Assembly: GCA_016783285.1 (NCBI GenBank)
Contig: JADHWW010000158.1
Span: forward strand, 1 to 12,689
Direction: 5' to 3'
Source: Anaerolineae bacterium
GTDB taxonomy: Bacteria > Chloroflexota > Anaerolineae > B4-G1
Length of the DNA: 12,689 nucleotides
Part shown: piece after piece, positions 1-6,004 of the stretch
How the letters are laid out: each line of letters begins with the position of its first letter
Numbering within the stretch: the stretch's first letter is position 1
Position numbers and translations under genes: made by a program
Notes under the pieces: generated by a model
The model's input: only the letters and a program-made list of their open reading frames with translations
Databases searched by the model: none
What the model was told of the DNA's origin: nothing

Positions 1-119
1 CGAGCACGGCGGGTGTCCTCCGCAGCGATGAGCGTGACCTCCTTGAGGATACGCAAAGCGCGGAGGGTGATGTCCTCCAGGTTACCAATAGGAGTACCGA
101 CCAGGTAGAGAGTACCCAC
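1..119 (-). CDS. rsmI: RsmI, 16S rRNA (cytidine-2'-O)-methyltransferase, N-terminal fragment
   Basis: This gene runs off the left edge, so only the first 39 or so codons are present. The translation begins [20 protein letters not shown] and continues with a run ending in AAEDTRRAR. The GTPIGNL and AAEDTR motifs are the hallmark N-terminal signatures of RsmI (YraL), a tetrapyrrole-methylase-fold SAM enzyme. In its family it 2'-O-methylates C1402 of 16S rRNA in the decoding centre. The chosen start is GTG at 117-119, where homology with the family begins. No good Shine-Dalgarno lies before it, and the frame stays open upstream, so a start further upstream (for example TTG) is possible. It lies 60 nt downstream of the KaiC-like gene on the same strand and may be cotranscribed with it. 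Identification is firm; the exact start is not. Confidence 0.9.
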   Translation of the reverse strand, partial: MGTLYLVGTPIGNLEDITLRALRILKEVTLIAAEDTRRA

Positions 120-155
120 AAGGGAATGCCCAATGAACAAATGACAAATCGCTGA

Positions 156-179
156 CCGCTAACGGCTGGCTGCTAGCGG
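156..179 (-). repeat. Small hairpin between the KaiC-like gene and rsmI
   Basis: CCGCTA at 156-161 pairs with TAGCGG at 174-179, directly after the stop codon of the KaiC-like ATPase gene. There is no T-tract, so it is at best a weak terminator or an mRNA 3'-end stabiliser. Variants of the words GCTAACGGC and GCTAACCGC recur in the intergenic region near 2770-2790, which suggests a short dispersed motif family. Confidence 0.35.
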
Positions 180-917
180 CTATGGAAGTGCCCGGTGCGG
201 AATGCCACTGAACAATCCCTCGCGACCATCGAAAACACCCAAGACCGTCAGGCCACCTGAGCCAATCTCGTAGCAGCGAATCTCCTTGGCGTGGTCAGAG
301 CCCCGCATCTTTAGCACCACGATGGCACGCTGCATAGCGCTCTCAATCTCCACGTAGCGCAGCATGATGATGGTGTCCACGACGAACAAGAGGCCACCTT
401 TATCCGCACGCCGATATCCGACTCGGCTCTCCTCACCTAGCAGCATCGCCGTGACTCCCTCCCGTCGCAGGCCATTCGCCACAGAAGTGTAGACGCGACG
501 CAATTCCTGCGCGTCATCGGTGAGACGGTTAAAATGGGTGGCGCTGTCGAGCACCAGCCGCCGGATGTTCGCGTTGAGGATCAACTGGTTAAGACGGCTG
601 TCGGGGGACTCCAGGCCAGCCAGGAAAACCTCCGGCGAAGTGAACATCAGGTGTAGTTTCCCGCTTGCCTCCAGCCCCTTCAGGTTCCAGCCCAGAGCCT
701 CGGCGTCGCGGTAGAGGGAACTGGGGAATTCCTCAAAGGATATGAGCAGCCCCGGCTCGTTGTGCTTTGCCGCGCCGTGGATGAGGAACTGGAGTGCCAA
801 TGAGGTCTTACCCGTGCCCGGCGCACCGCGTACCAGCACCATCGAGCCGGGCAGAAGGCCTCCGTCCAACATCTCATCAAGTCCCTTAATCCCGGTGGGC
901 ACACGTTTATCTGCCAC
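180..917 (-). CDS. Single-domain KaiC/RadA-like RecA-superfamily ATPase
   Basis: A 245-residue cytosolic protein with one KaiC-type RecA fold. Residues 7-25 carry the family opening PTGIKGLDEMLDGGLLPGS. Walker A is GAPGTGKT at 31-38, the paired catalytic glutamates are at 62-63 (SFEE), and a Walker B strand LVLD ends at D124. The MRGSDHAKEIRCYEI segment around 204-218 matches the KaiC-domain closing strand with its RGSxH element. KaiC proper has two such domains; this one has one, like the archaeal and bacterial KaiC-like or RAD55-type ATPases, whose roles are mostly unknown (signalling, DNA-related). No kaiA or kaiB is nearby, so a clock function is not implied. Start is GTG at 917, preceded by a clear CGGAGGT Shine-Dalgarno 6-7 nt away. 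It lies 21 nt after the surface-protein gene and is probably in the same transcript. The fold is certain; the function is unknown. Confidence 0.85.
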   Translation of the reverse strand: MADKRVPTGIKGLDEMLDGGLLPGSMVLVRGAPGTGKTSLALQFLIHGAAKHNEPGLLISFEEFPSSLYRDAEALGWNLKGLEASGKLHLMFTSPEVFLAGLESPDSRLNQLILNANIRRLVLDSATHFNRLTDDAQELRRVYTSVANGLRREGVTAMLLGEESRVGYRRADKGGLLFVVDTIIMLRYVEIESAMQRAIVVLKMRGSDHAKEIRCYEIGSGGLTVLGVFDGREGLFSGIPHRALP

Positions 918-938
918 GTTCTACCTCCGGTTGTTCTC

Positions 939-1646
939 TTAATGGTTCTGAGTAAACACTACGTAGCCCAGGGCCGCACCGCAATACCCAGGCATATCAA
1001 TCACAATCTCCTCCGAAATGGGGAGATGATCTTCTCGATAGGGGTCGTGGAGTTGCACGTGCACCTGAAAAGGCCTCGGATCAGGAGCAAAGAACAGTTC
1101 CCAGGCAGCCTGATGGCCATAGATGGTGTTGAAGCGTGCATCAGCGCCGGATGAGACGACCATATCAACGCCCGCCCCCCAGATATGCACCGGATAGCCG
1201 ATGAGGGGATTGTCATCCAGGTCCTGCACGTGGCCCGCCACCCCTGTCCAACTGCAGCCGTACCGCGGCATATCCAGAGATAGTTCACAAGTAAAAGGCC
1301 ATGGGGAGCGCGTGACCCGGGGAGTAGGTGTGGCTGTAGACGGGAAGGTGGGGGTGGGCGGGAAAGTAGGAGTGACCGACGGTGTCAGCGTGGGCGTGGG
1401 TGTGCCTGTGGGAGGCGACATAGTCGGGGTGTTGGTAGGCGTCCAGGTGGGAACATCAGCCAAACCGCCCAGCGTTGGCGTTTCCGTTGGCGTCGGTAAA
1501 TAGGCCGTAGGTATAAGGGTGGGAGGCGGGAAGGGATTAAAGACGTTGAAGGCGACGAGTCCGTAGAAGCCCACCAGACATACCGTGGTCCCGATCACCA
1601 CCATGGTCAGGACGTTAAGAAACGCGGTTCTCTTGTCATTCTTCAT
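939..1646 (-). CDS. Membrane-anchored Pro/Thr-rich stalk protein with a C-terminal extracellular domain
   Basis: A 235-residue protein in three parts. Residues 8-34 form a single hydrophobic membrane segment after a short basic tail (MKNDKR). Residues 38-112 are a low-complexity Pro/Thr/Ser stalk full of TPT and PTP units. Residues 113-235 form a compact domain with three cysteines (C120, C131, C222) and the GVAGHVQDLDDNPLIGYPVHIWG segment, which resembles beta-sandwich, carboxypeptidase-regulatory-like domains. The likely topology is N-in with the C-terminal domain held outside the membrane by the stalk. The start at 1646 is chosen because AAGGAG lies about 8 nt upstream. A longer frame from 1688 would place 14 extra residues and the Shine-Dalgarno inside the coding region. 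It lies between the lipoprotein PPIase and the KaiC-like gene. Proteins of this architecture are common in Chloroflexota; the ligand and role are unknown. Confidence 0.75.
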   Translation of the reverse strand: MKNDKRTAFLNVLTMVVIGTTVCLVGFYGLVAFNVFNPFPPPTLIPTAYLPTPTETPTLGGLADVPTWTPTNTPTMSPPTGTPTPTLTPSVTPTFPPTPTFPSTATPTPRVTRSPWPFTCELSLDMPRYGCSWTGVAGHVQDLDDNPLIGYPVHIWGAGVDMVVSSGADARFNTIYGHQAAWELFFAPDPRPFQVHVQLHDPYREDHLPISEEIVIDMPGYCGAALGYVVFTQNH

Positions 1647-1741
1647 TGTTTGATCTCCTTGCAGCAGCCCCCAACCCCTACCCCGCAACCCACAAAGTGG
1701 AAGGAAGCCCCAGCCGCCCCTTGTTCACAGCGGCGCTACGC

Positions 1742-2731
1742 TCAGGGGGCCGTTTCGACAAAACGCTGAACCACAGCCTGGCCCCACAACCCCTTGATCC
1801 ACTCCTGCACCGCCTGGTCCTGTAGGAAGCGCAGGTTCTCCGGGCCGACAGAGCGAGCCGGGTCGCGCTCAATGACCTGCACGATGTGATACCCCAGCGA
1901 ACTGATCACTACACCGCTGAATTGACCGGGCTGTAAGGCAAAAGCAGCCTCCTCCACCTCAGGAGCAACCAGGATACCCCGAGGGAAGAAACCCAGGTCG
2001 CCCCCGCTTTCGCGGGTGCTGCTGTCCTGAGAATAGGCGCTGGCCAGGGCAGCGAAGTCAGCGCCGGCCTGGAGTTGGGCCAGGATGCGCTCCGCCTCCT
2101 GAGAGGTGTCCAACAGGATGTGGCGGGCGTGGACGTGTTCCGCAGTCGCCGACACACCCTCAACGACACGCTGTGTCATCGCCATTCCGATCAACTGTGC
2201 GCGTACTTCCTGCCAGGCATCCTCGCGAGTCTCGCCCCACTCCGCCAGTTTGGCCAGGAATGCTTCCTCGCCCCCGCTCTCGGCAATCATCTCCTGCATA
2301 TAGGCATCCACCTCAGCATCGGAGGTGACGACGCCTGCTGCAGCCGCCGTCTGCTCGATCAACACCTGCTCGATCATCACATCGAGGATCCAGGCGCGAG
2401 CCTGAGCCAGGTGAGCCTGTCCGTCCGAACTAGTAGGATCAATCCCCTGCGCCGGCAACGAAGCCTCGTACTGGCCCAGTTTGCGCTCATAGTCGGCCAG
2501 GTAGATGGACTGGCCATTGACCAGCGCAGCCAGGGGTGGCTCTGGAGTGAGAGATGGAGGAACACCGGTGGGAGCCGGATAAGCCGGGGCCGGGGCCGTA
2601 GCAGTGACGAGGGGTACAGATGTGTGAGGTACAGACGTGTGAGATGCAGACGTGACCGGCATCGGAACGCACGCAGTTGAGGTAAACAATAACATCAGTG
2701 CTACCAGTCTCCCTGTCGCTTTTAGATTCAT
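1742..2731 (-). CDS. Parvulin-type peptidyl-prolyl isomerase, SurA/PrsA-like foldase lipoprotein
   Basis: A 329-residue secreted foldase. Residues 1-20 are a signal peptide. Cys21 follows FTSTA and fits a relaxed lipobox (-3 is Ser rather than Leu/Val), so lipid anchoring is likely but not certain. A Pro/Thr/Ala-rich linker (22-67) contains the small tandem repeat SHTSVPHTSVP. Residues 68-195 resemble a SurA N-terminal chaperone helical domain, starting at the typical VNGQSIYLADYERKL. Residues 199-290 are the rotamase domain, with HARHILL, ADFAALASAYSQD, GGDLGFFPRG and GYHIVQV in the order seen in parvulins. Such proteins catalyse cis/trans prolyl isomerisation and help fold exported proteins. 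ATG at 2731 has GGAG 6 nt upstream and a strong promoter at 2794-2822. The next gene on the strand, 95 nt away, is a Pro-rich exported protein, a plausible but unproven client. Confidence 0.87.
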   Translation of the reverse strand: MNLKATGRLVALMLLFTSTACVPMPVTSASHTSVPHTSVPLVTATAPAPAYPAPTGVPPSLTPEPPLAALVNGQSIYLADYERKLGQYEASLPAQGIDPTSSDGQAHLAQARAWILDVMIEQVLIEQTAAAAGVVTSDAEVDAYMQEMIAESGGEEAFLAKLAEWGETREDAWQEVRAQLIGMAMTQRVVEGVSATAEHVHARHILLDTSQEAERILAQLQAGADFAALASAYSQDSSTRESGGDLGFFPRGILVAPEVEEAAFALQPGQFSGVVISSLGYHIVQVIERDPARSVGPENLRFLQDQAVQEWIKGLWGQAVVQRFVETAP

Positions 2732-2793
2732 AGTGAACTCCGTTGAACTATATATACGCCCGACTGACTGCTATCTGCTAACCGCTAAAAGCC

Positions 2794-2822
2794 ATTATAC
2801 CCACAGCGGGGATTTTATGCAA
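2794..2822 (-). promoter_or_regulatory. Sigma70-type promoter for the PPIase gene
   Basis: Read on the minus strand, TTGCAT (2822-2817) and a consensus TATAAT (2799-2794) are separated by exactly 17 nt. Transcription would start near 2787, giving a leader of about 55 nt before the ATG at 2731. It is divergent from the phosphatase promoter; the two -35 boxes are only 10 bp apart, so one regulator bound between them could affect both. Confidence 0.75.
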
Positions 2823-2832
2823 CCTGAGCGGC

Positions 2833-2861
2833 TTGCCAAAGCGCCCTCCGTCTGCTACAAT
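2833..2861 (+). promoter_or_regulatory. Sigma70-type promoter for the histidine phosphatase/metallopeptidase pair
   Basis: TTGCCA (2833-2838) and TACAAT (2856-2861) are separated by 17 nt. The predicted start near 2868 places the inverted repeat at 2872-2933 entirely within the 5' untranslated leader of the downstream gene. Confidence 0.7.
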
Positions 2862-2871
2862 TTACATCACC

Positions 2872-2933
2872 GGGGTGATTTAAGATTTGTTGATTTGAGA
2901 TTGACGGATTTACTGTAAATCTTAAATCCCCCC
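2872..2933 (+). repeat. 17-bp inverted repeat (one mismatch) in the phosphatase leader
   Basis: The arms are 2872-2888 and 2917-2933. The central 12 bp, GATTTAAGATTT and AAATCTTAAATC, are perfect. One mismatch lies in the outer GGGGTG/CCCCCC part. The 28-nt loop contains further GATTTG-like words. It begins right after the predicted transcription start and ends 20 nt before the ATG at 2954. It could be a regulatory RNA hairpin, a weak attenuator, or a dispersed small repeat that landed in the leader. It is strikingly A/T-rich compared with the flanking genes. Confidence 0.7.
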
Positions 2934-2953
2934 ATCACCATAAAGGTAGGTGC

Positions 2954-3517
2954 ATGGCGCTGTTGTACCTCATTCGTCACGCCCGCGCACAGATGATGGG
3001 CGATGCGGCCGAACGCTGGCCCCTTTCCGAACAGGGTCGGCGCGAGGCCAGCATCCTGGCACGACAAAATCTCTGGCGCGAGGTAGAACTGATCTTCTCC
3101 AGCCTTGAGCCTAAGGCTGTGCAGACGGCAGAGCCGGCCGCCCGTCGCTGGAGTATTCCCTTGGTAACTGTGGACTGCCTGCACGAACTGCGCCGCCCCC
3201 GACTGCTACCTGACTACGAGACAGTTATCGCACGTCTCTTCGCCGAGCCGGAGACGAGCATCGCTGGCCTGGAGCCAGCAAACCAGTCTGCCGGACGCAT
3301 CACCCGCTGCCTCAAGGAAGTGGTAGCGGCGCACTCTGAGCAGACGTTGGCGGTGGTCTCACACGGACTGGTACTGACCCTCTTCCTGGCCCGACTGGAG
3401 AACCGTTGGCCGACGGTGGCCAAGTGGCGCGCTGTACCGTTTACGGGCCTGGCAGTAGTGGATACGACCACATGGCATCTCCTCAAAGACTGGTCGAGAG
3501 TCTCCGAAGCCTCCTGA
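2954..3517 (+). CDS. Histidine-phosphatase superfamily protein (SixA/phosphoglycerate-mutase-like)
   Basis: A 187-residue cytosolic protein. The N-terminal LIRHARA places the phospho-accepting histidine at H9, preceded by R8. SSLEPKAVQTAE at 49-60 corresponds to the second conserved block (usually SSPLxRAxQTA); the usual Arg appears to be Lys54 here. E78 in HELRRP is the likely acid, and VVSHGLVLTLFLA contains the second catalytic histidine H137. The small size and motif spacing are closest to SixA-type phosphohistidine phosphatases or other short branch-1 members; the actual substrate cannot be read from sequence. The ATG follows AAAGGTAGG. Its 3' end overlaps the metallopeptidase gene by 46 nt in another frame, so the two are probably translationally linked. 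Confidence 0.82.
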   Translation: MALLYLIRHARAQMMGDAAERWPLSEQGRREASILARQNLWREVELIFSSLEPKAVQTAEPAARRWSIPLVTVDCLHELRRPRLLPDYETVIARLFAEPETSIAGLEPANQSAGRITRCLKEVVAAHSEQTLAVVSHGLVLTLFLARLENRWPTVAKWRAVPFTGLAVVDTTTWHLLKDWSRVSEAS

Positions 3518-4779
3518 GTTGGATCGTCCAACGGTGGCAACTGGCACCGGTGTTGATCGCACTGCTGCTAAATTTGGCAGCCGAAGGGCCTCCTCCCGCC
3601 AGCTTCGACACCCGGGCCAACCGCATCCTCGCCGGCGAGCGGTTCGACTTCGCCGGCTGGGAAGTGAAGGCGCTGCTGGGCAAACTATCCCACAGCCTGA
3701 CCACGCCGCAGCACTACATGGATGAACCTGCCCGCCACGACTTCTTCCTCGACTACCTGGAACTGGTGGCCGACATTCAGCGGTTCGAGCAGGAAATTCA
3801 CCGTATCTACACCGACCCGGAGGTGAAGAATCCCGAAGCGGCAACAGCCGAGTTGCGCGCCCACATGATCGAACTGCGCGCGGAGGAGGAGGCTCGCCAA
3901 CCGCTCGCCGAAGCAATCCTGGAAGAGCAGACTGCCTGCATCCTGGTGGATGAGGGGTTTGGTATACTCGGCCAGGAGTTTCCGCCCGTCGGTGCCCATT
4001 TCACCCCGCTACCCCTGCTACTCGTCGTCTCCCCTCGTGACCATATCGAAAGGATCTTCAGCCTCGGCCTGCGCCATGGACTGGATGTGGCCCGGCGGGA
4101 GGCCATCGAGGGAGAGATAGATACCTCTCTCGATGTCTCGTCGCTGGTGACCGGTATCGGCGGGATGGCGGCCTATCCGGCCATGCTGCTGGAGAGCAGT
4201 TCCCTCAACTGGCTGGCTGAGGTGACCGCGCACGAGTGGACGCACCATTACCTGGCGCCGCGCCCGCTGGGCTGGAACTACGACGCCATCCCCGAAGCGC
4301 GCACCATCAACGAGACCGTGGCTTCCATCGTGGGGAAGGAAGCCGGGCGACGGATGGTGGCCCGCTACTACCCCGAACTCCTGCCGCCGGAACCAGAGTC
4401 CACGCCGGAGCAGCCACAAGATAAGACTCCACCACCTGAACCACCTGCCTTCGACTTCCGCGCGGAGATGCGGGAGACGCGCGTCCGGGCGGACGAACTA
4501 TTGGCACAGGGAAAGATCGAGGAAGCGGAAGCCTACATGGAAGAGCGGCGGCAGGAATTCGTCGCCCACGGCTACTACATGCGCAAACTGAACCAGGCCT
4601 ACTTCGCCTTCCACGGGGCCTACGCCGACAAGCCCGGCGCGGCGGGAGCGGACCCCACCGGGCCGGCGGTGCGGGAATTGCACGCTCGCAGCCTCAACCT
4701 GTACACCTTCGTGGTCTGGGCATCCCGCGTCACTACACTGGCCGAACTAGAGACGCTGCTGGAGGAAATAGGGGAATAA
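3472..4779 (+). CDS. Putative membrane-anchored zinc metallopeptidase (HExxH), family not recognised
   Basis: A 435-residue protein. Residues 1-22 are amphipathic and basic, followed by a short hydrophobic stretch (about 23-37, LAPVLIALLLNLA) that could be a signal anchor. The zinc motif is HEWTHH with H254, E255 and H258. Downstream, TINETVASIVGKEAG offers E281 or E290 as the third ligand, the gluzincin arrangement. Upstream, residues 175-235 are well ordered with no known domain that I can name. Residues 305-330 are a Pro/Glu-rich linker (PPEPESTPEQPQDK), and 335-435 are largely helical, with an EEAEAYMEERRQEF stretch typical of helical hairpins. The ATG at 3472 is preferred over 3406, since the longer frame would overlap the phosphatase gene by 112 nt and has no hydrophobic start. 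No clear Shine-Dalgarno is visible, consistent with coupling to the phosphatase. Substrate unknown. Confidence 0.7.
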   Translation: MASPQRLVESLRSLLSWIVQRWQLAPVLIALLLNLAAEGPPPASFDTRANRILAGERFDFAGWEVKALLGKLSHSLTTPQHYMDEPARHDFFLDYLELVADIQRFEQEIHRIYTDPEVKNPEAATAELRAHMIELRAEEEARQPLAEAILEEQTACILVDEGFGILGQEFPPVGAHFTPLPLLLVVSPRDHIERIFSLGLRHGLDVARREAIEGEIDTSLDVSSLVTGIGGMAAYPAMLLESSSLNWLAEVTAHEWTHHYLAPRPLGWNYDAIPEARTINETVASIVGKEAGRRMVARYYPELLPPEPESTPEQPQDKTPPPEPPAFDFRAEMRETRVRADELLAQGKIEEAEAYMEERRQEFVAHGYYMRKLNQAYFAFHGAYADKPGAAGADPTGPAVRELHARSLNLYTFVVWASRVTTLAELETLLEEIGE

Positions 4780-4796
4780 ACCACCACGGCAGAGAT

Positions 4797-4834
4797 GTGT
4801 CAACTTTGACATCTCTCCATTCTGGGGTAGAATT
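4797..4834 (+). repeat. Direct repeat copy A (promoter module before the methyltransferase gene)
   Basis: This 38-nt stretch is nearly identical to 5768-5807. The two copies share GTGTCAA, TTGACATCTCTCCAT, TCTGG-G and TAGAATT. They differ by one substitution (G/A in TCTGGGG/TCTGGAG), a difference of one base plus composition between TGTCAA and TTGACA, and one A in the spacer. The two copies flank the methyltransferase gene in the same orientation. Confidence 0.85.
4806..4833 (+). promoter_or_regulatory. Sigma70-type promoter with a TGTCAA/TTGACA dyad, for the methyltransferase gene
   Basis: Consensus -35 TTGACA (4806-4811) and -10 TAGAAT (4828-4833) have a 16-nt spacer. The -35 hexamer is the right half of a dyad TGTCAA-CT-TTGACA (4798-4811). 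Around it, AGAGATGT (4791-4798) and ACATCTCT (4809-4816) form a perfect 8-bp inverted repeat, so the site could bind a dimeric regulator or form a hairpin at the end of the metallopeptidase transcript. Confidence 0.7.
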
Positions 4835-4907
4835 CTCGCGGCCCCCGGCCAGGCTGGCTTTGCGAATGAGACAGCAAAGAGAATAACGTAGACAGAGGAA
4901 ATGAGCA

Positions 4908-5675
4908 ATGGGATATCATCCTCGCACTTACTGGACGGAAGTTGCGGAGAGAATCCAGGCCCGCGGCTTACGGAACCTCGTAGCTGGAGATGACACACCC
5001 TTCTATAGATATAAGCGCGCAAGATTTCTCGAAGAGTTTATGGAGATTAACTTTCGGGACAAATCGGTCTTAGAAGTTGGCTGTGGGCCTGGTGGGAATT
5101 TGGAAGTAGTACATAGTGCCAGTCCAAAGAGACTGGTGGGTTGCGATATATCCTGGAAAATGATTGGTCTTGCCACCCGAAACTTACAAGCCATACTTCC
5201 CGATGTCGAACTTGTTCTTACAGACGGTGTGACCTTACCATTTGAAGATAAGAGCGTGGATATCACATATACTGTCACCGTATTGCAGCACAATACAGAC
5301 GAAAAAATGCTTACCAGTCTTATGCGAGAAATCTGTAGAGTTACCAAGGAAAAGGCCTTCCTGTTTGAAGATACATCTGACAAAGTAAAGGTTGGCGCAT
5401 CATGGGCTGTAAGGCCAGTCGGCTATTATCAAACTATCATGGAGAAACACGGCTTCAAACTCACAAAAGTCAAGTATATCAGTATACTCGTCAACCGTTT
5501 GGCCTCGGCAGTTATTTTGAGATTGACGAGCCCTAGAAACCGAAAAGAAGGTGAGCCAGTCCCTCCTATGACAATCGCGTGCCAAAGAGTTTGTCTACCT
5601 CTTACGCGTCTGCTCGATAGGCTTTTCACCGAGCGAAGAGGTCTTACAAAGATGCTTTTTGAACAAAGAGCATAA
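4908..5675 (+). CDS. Class I SAM-dependent methyltransferase
   Basis: A 255-residue Rossmann-fold methyltransferase. Motif I is VLEVGCGPGGN (about 54-64), the SAM-binding glycine loop. VGCDIS at about 77-82 supplies the acidic ribose-binding residue. LVLTDGVTLPFEDKSVDITYTVTVLQH spans motifs II and III, as in Methyltransf_11 proteins. The C-terminal third has no recognisable domain, so the substrate is unknown. The ATG at 4908 follows GAGG 9 nt upstream; an ATG at 4901 is out of frame. The gene is visibly richer in A and T, and in codons such as ATA, AGA and TTA, than the genes on both sides. It sits alone between two copies of the same promoter. Together these suggest later acquisition at this site, which is inference. 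It has its own promoter and a hairpin 16 nt after the stop. Confidence 0.8.
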   Translation: MGYHPRTYWTEVAERIQARGLRNLVAGDDTPFYRYKRARFLEEFMEINFRDKSVLEVGCGPGGNLEVVHSASPKRLVGCDISWKMIGLATRNLQAILPDVELVLTDGVTLPFEDKSVDITYTVTVLQHNTDEKMLTSLMREICRVTKEKAFLFEDTSDKVKVGASWAVRPVGYYQTIMEKHGFKLTKVKYISILVNRLASAVILRLTSPRNRKEGEPVPPMTIACQRVCLPLTRLLDRLFTERRGLTKMLFEQRA

Positions 5676-5691
5676 ACATTGCGGTCGGCCA

Positions 5692-5723
5692 GAGCGACGA
5701 CGCCCCCCACGTCGCCGTCGCTC
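5692..5723 (+). terminator. Hairpin after the methyltransferase gene
   Basis: GAGCGACG (5692-5699) pairs perfectly with CGTCGCTC (5716-5723). An inner ACG/CGT pairing can extend the stem around a C-rich loop. It lies 16 nt past the stop codon. No U-tract follows, so termination would be weak or factor-assisted. Confidence 0.5.
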
Positions 5724-5767
5724 GTCCAATCAATTGTCATTACTTGACCAGTGGAATCGGGCGTGTC

Positions 5768-5807
5768 GTGTCAAACCTTGACATCTCTCCATATCTGGAG
5801 TAGAATT
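5768..5807 (+). repeat. Direct repeat copy B (promoter module before the tRNA genes)
   Basis: A 40-nt second copy of the module at 4797-4834, in the same orientation and 971 nt downstream. It retains the TGTCAA/TTGACA dyad with a 3-nt centre (ACC) and has a 17-nt promoter spacer. Confidence 0.85.
5778..5806 (+). promoter_or_regulatory. Strong sigma70-type promoter for the tRNA-Ala pair and probably for T-box-ilvE
   Basis: TTGACA (5778-5783) and TAGAAT (5801-5806) are separated by 17 nt. Transcription would start near 5813, about 10 nt before the first mature tRNA. No further promoter-like sequence is visible before the T-box leader, so this promoter probably also serves ilvE and the MBL gene. 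Confidence 0.8.
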
Positions 5808-5822
5808 AGGGTAGGTGGTCTT

Positions 5823-5898
<76 letters not shown>

Positions 5899-5913
5899 GC
5901 ATCACCTCAGCGT

Positions 5914-5986
5914 GGGCCCGTAGCGCAGTTGGGAGCGCACCACAATGGCATTGTGGGGGTCGAGGGTTCGAGTCCCTCCGGGTCCA
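5914..5986 (+). tRNA. tRNA-Ala (anticodon GGC)
   Basis: A 73-nt cloverleaf 15 nt after the first tRNA. The acceptor stem GGGCCCG pairs with CGGGTCC (5979-5985), again with G3-U70. The anticodon stem CCACA/TGTGG encloses ATGGCAT with anticodon GGC at 5947-5949, reading GCC and GCT. The T arm is GAGGG-TTCGAGT-CCCTC. The discriminator A is followed by CCT, so the full CCA is not encoded, unlike in its neighbour, and must be added by CCA-adding enzyme. Confidence 0.95.
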
Positions 5987-6004
5987 CCTCGTCACATTGA
6001 AAGG

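Noticed and set aside
1320..1500. Repetitive G/T-rich stretch that looks like tandem repeats or an array
   Set aside because: It is the coding sequence of the Pro/Thr stalk (TPT and PTP codons) read on the other strand. The spacing is irregular with no repeat-spacer pattern, so not CRISPR.
4775..4803. Reverse promoter using the TGTCAA half of the dyad as a minus-strand -35
   Set aside because: The corresponding -10 would be TTTATT in copy A, and copy B has nothing similar, so a conserved antisense promoter is not supported.
4908..5675. Methyltransferase cargo as part of an IS element or integron
   Set aside because: No transposase, integrase, terminal inverted repeats or attC-like sites are seen; only the duplicated promoter module flanks it.
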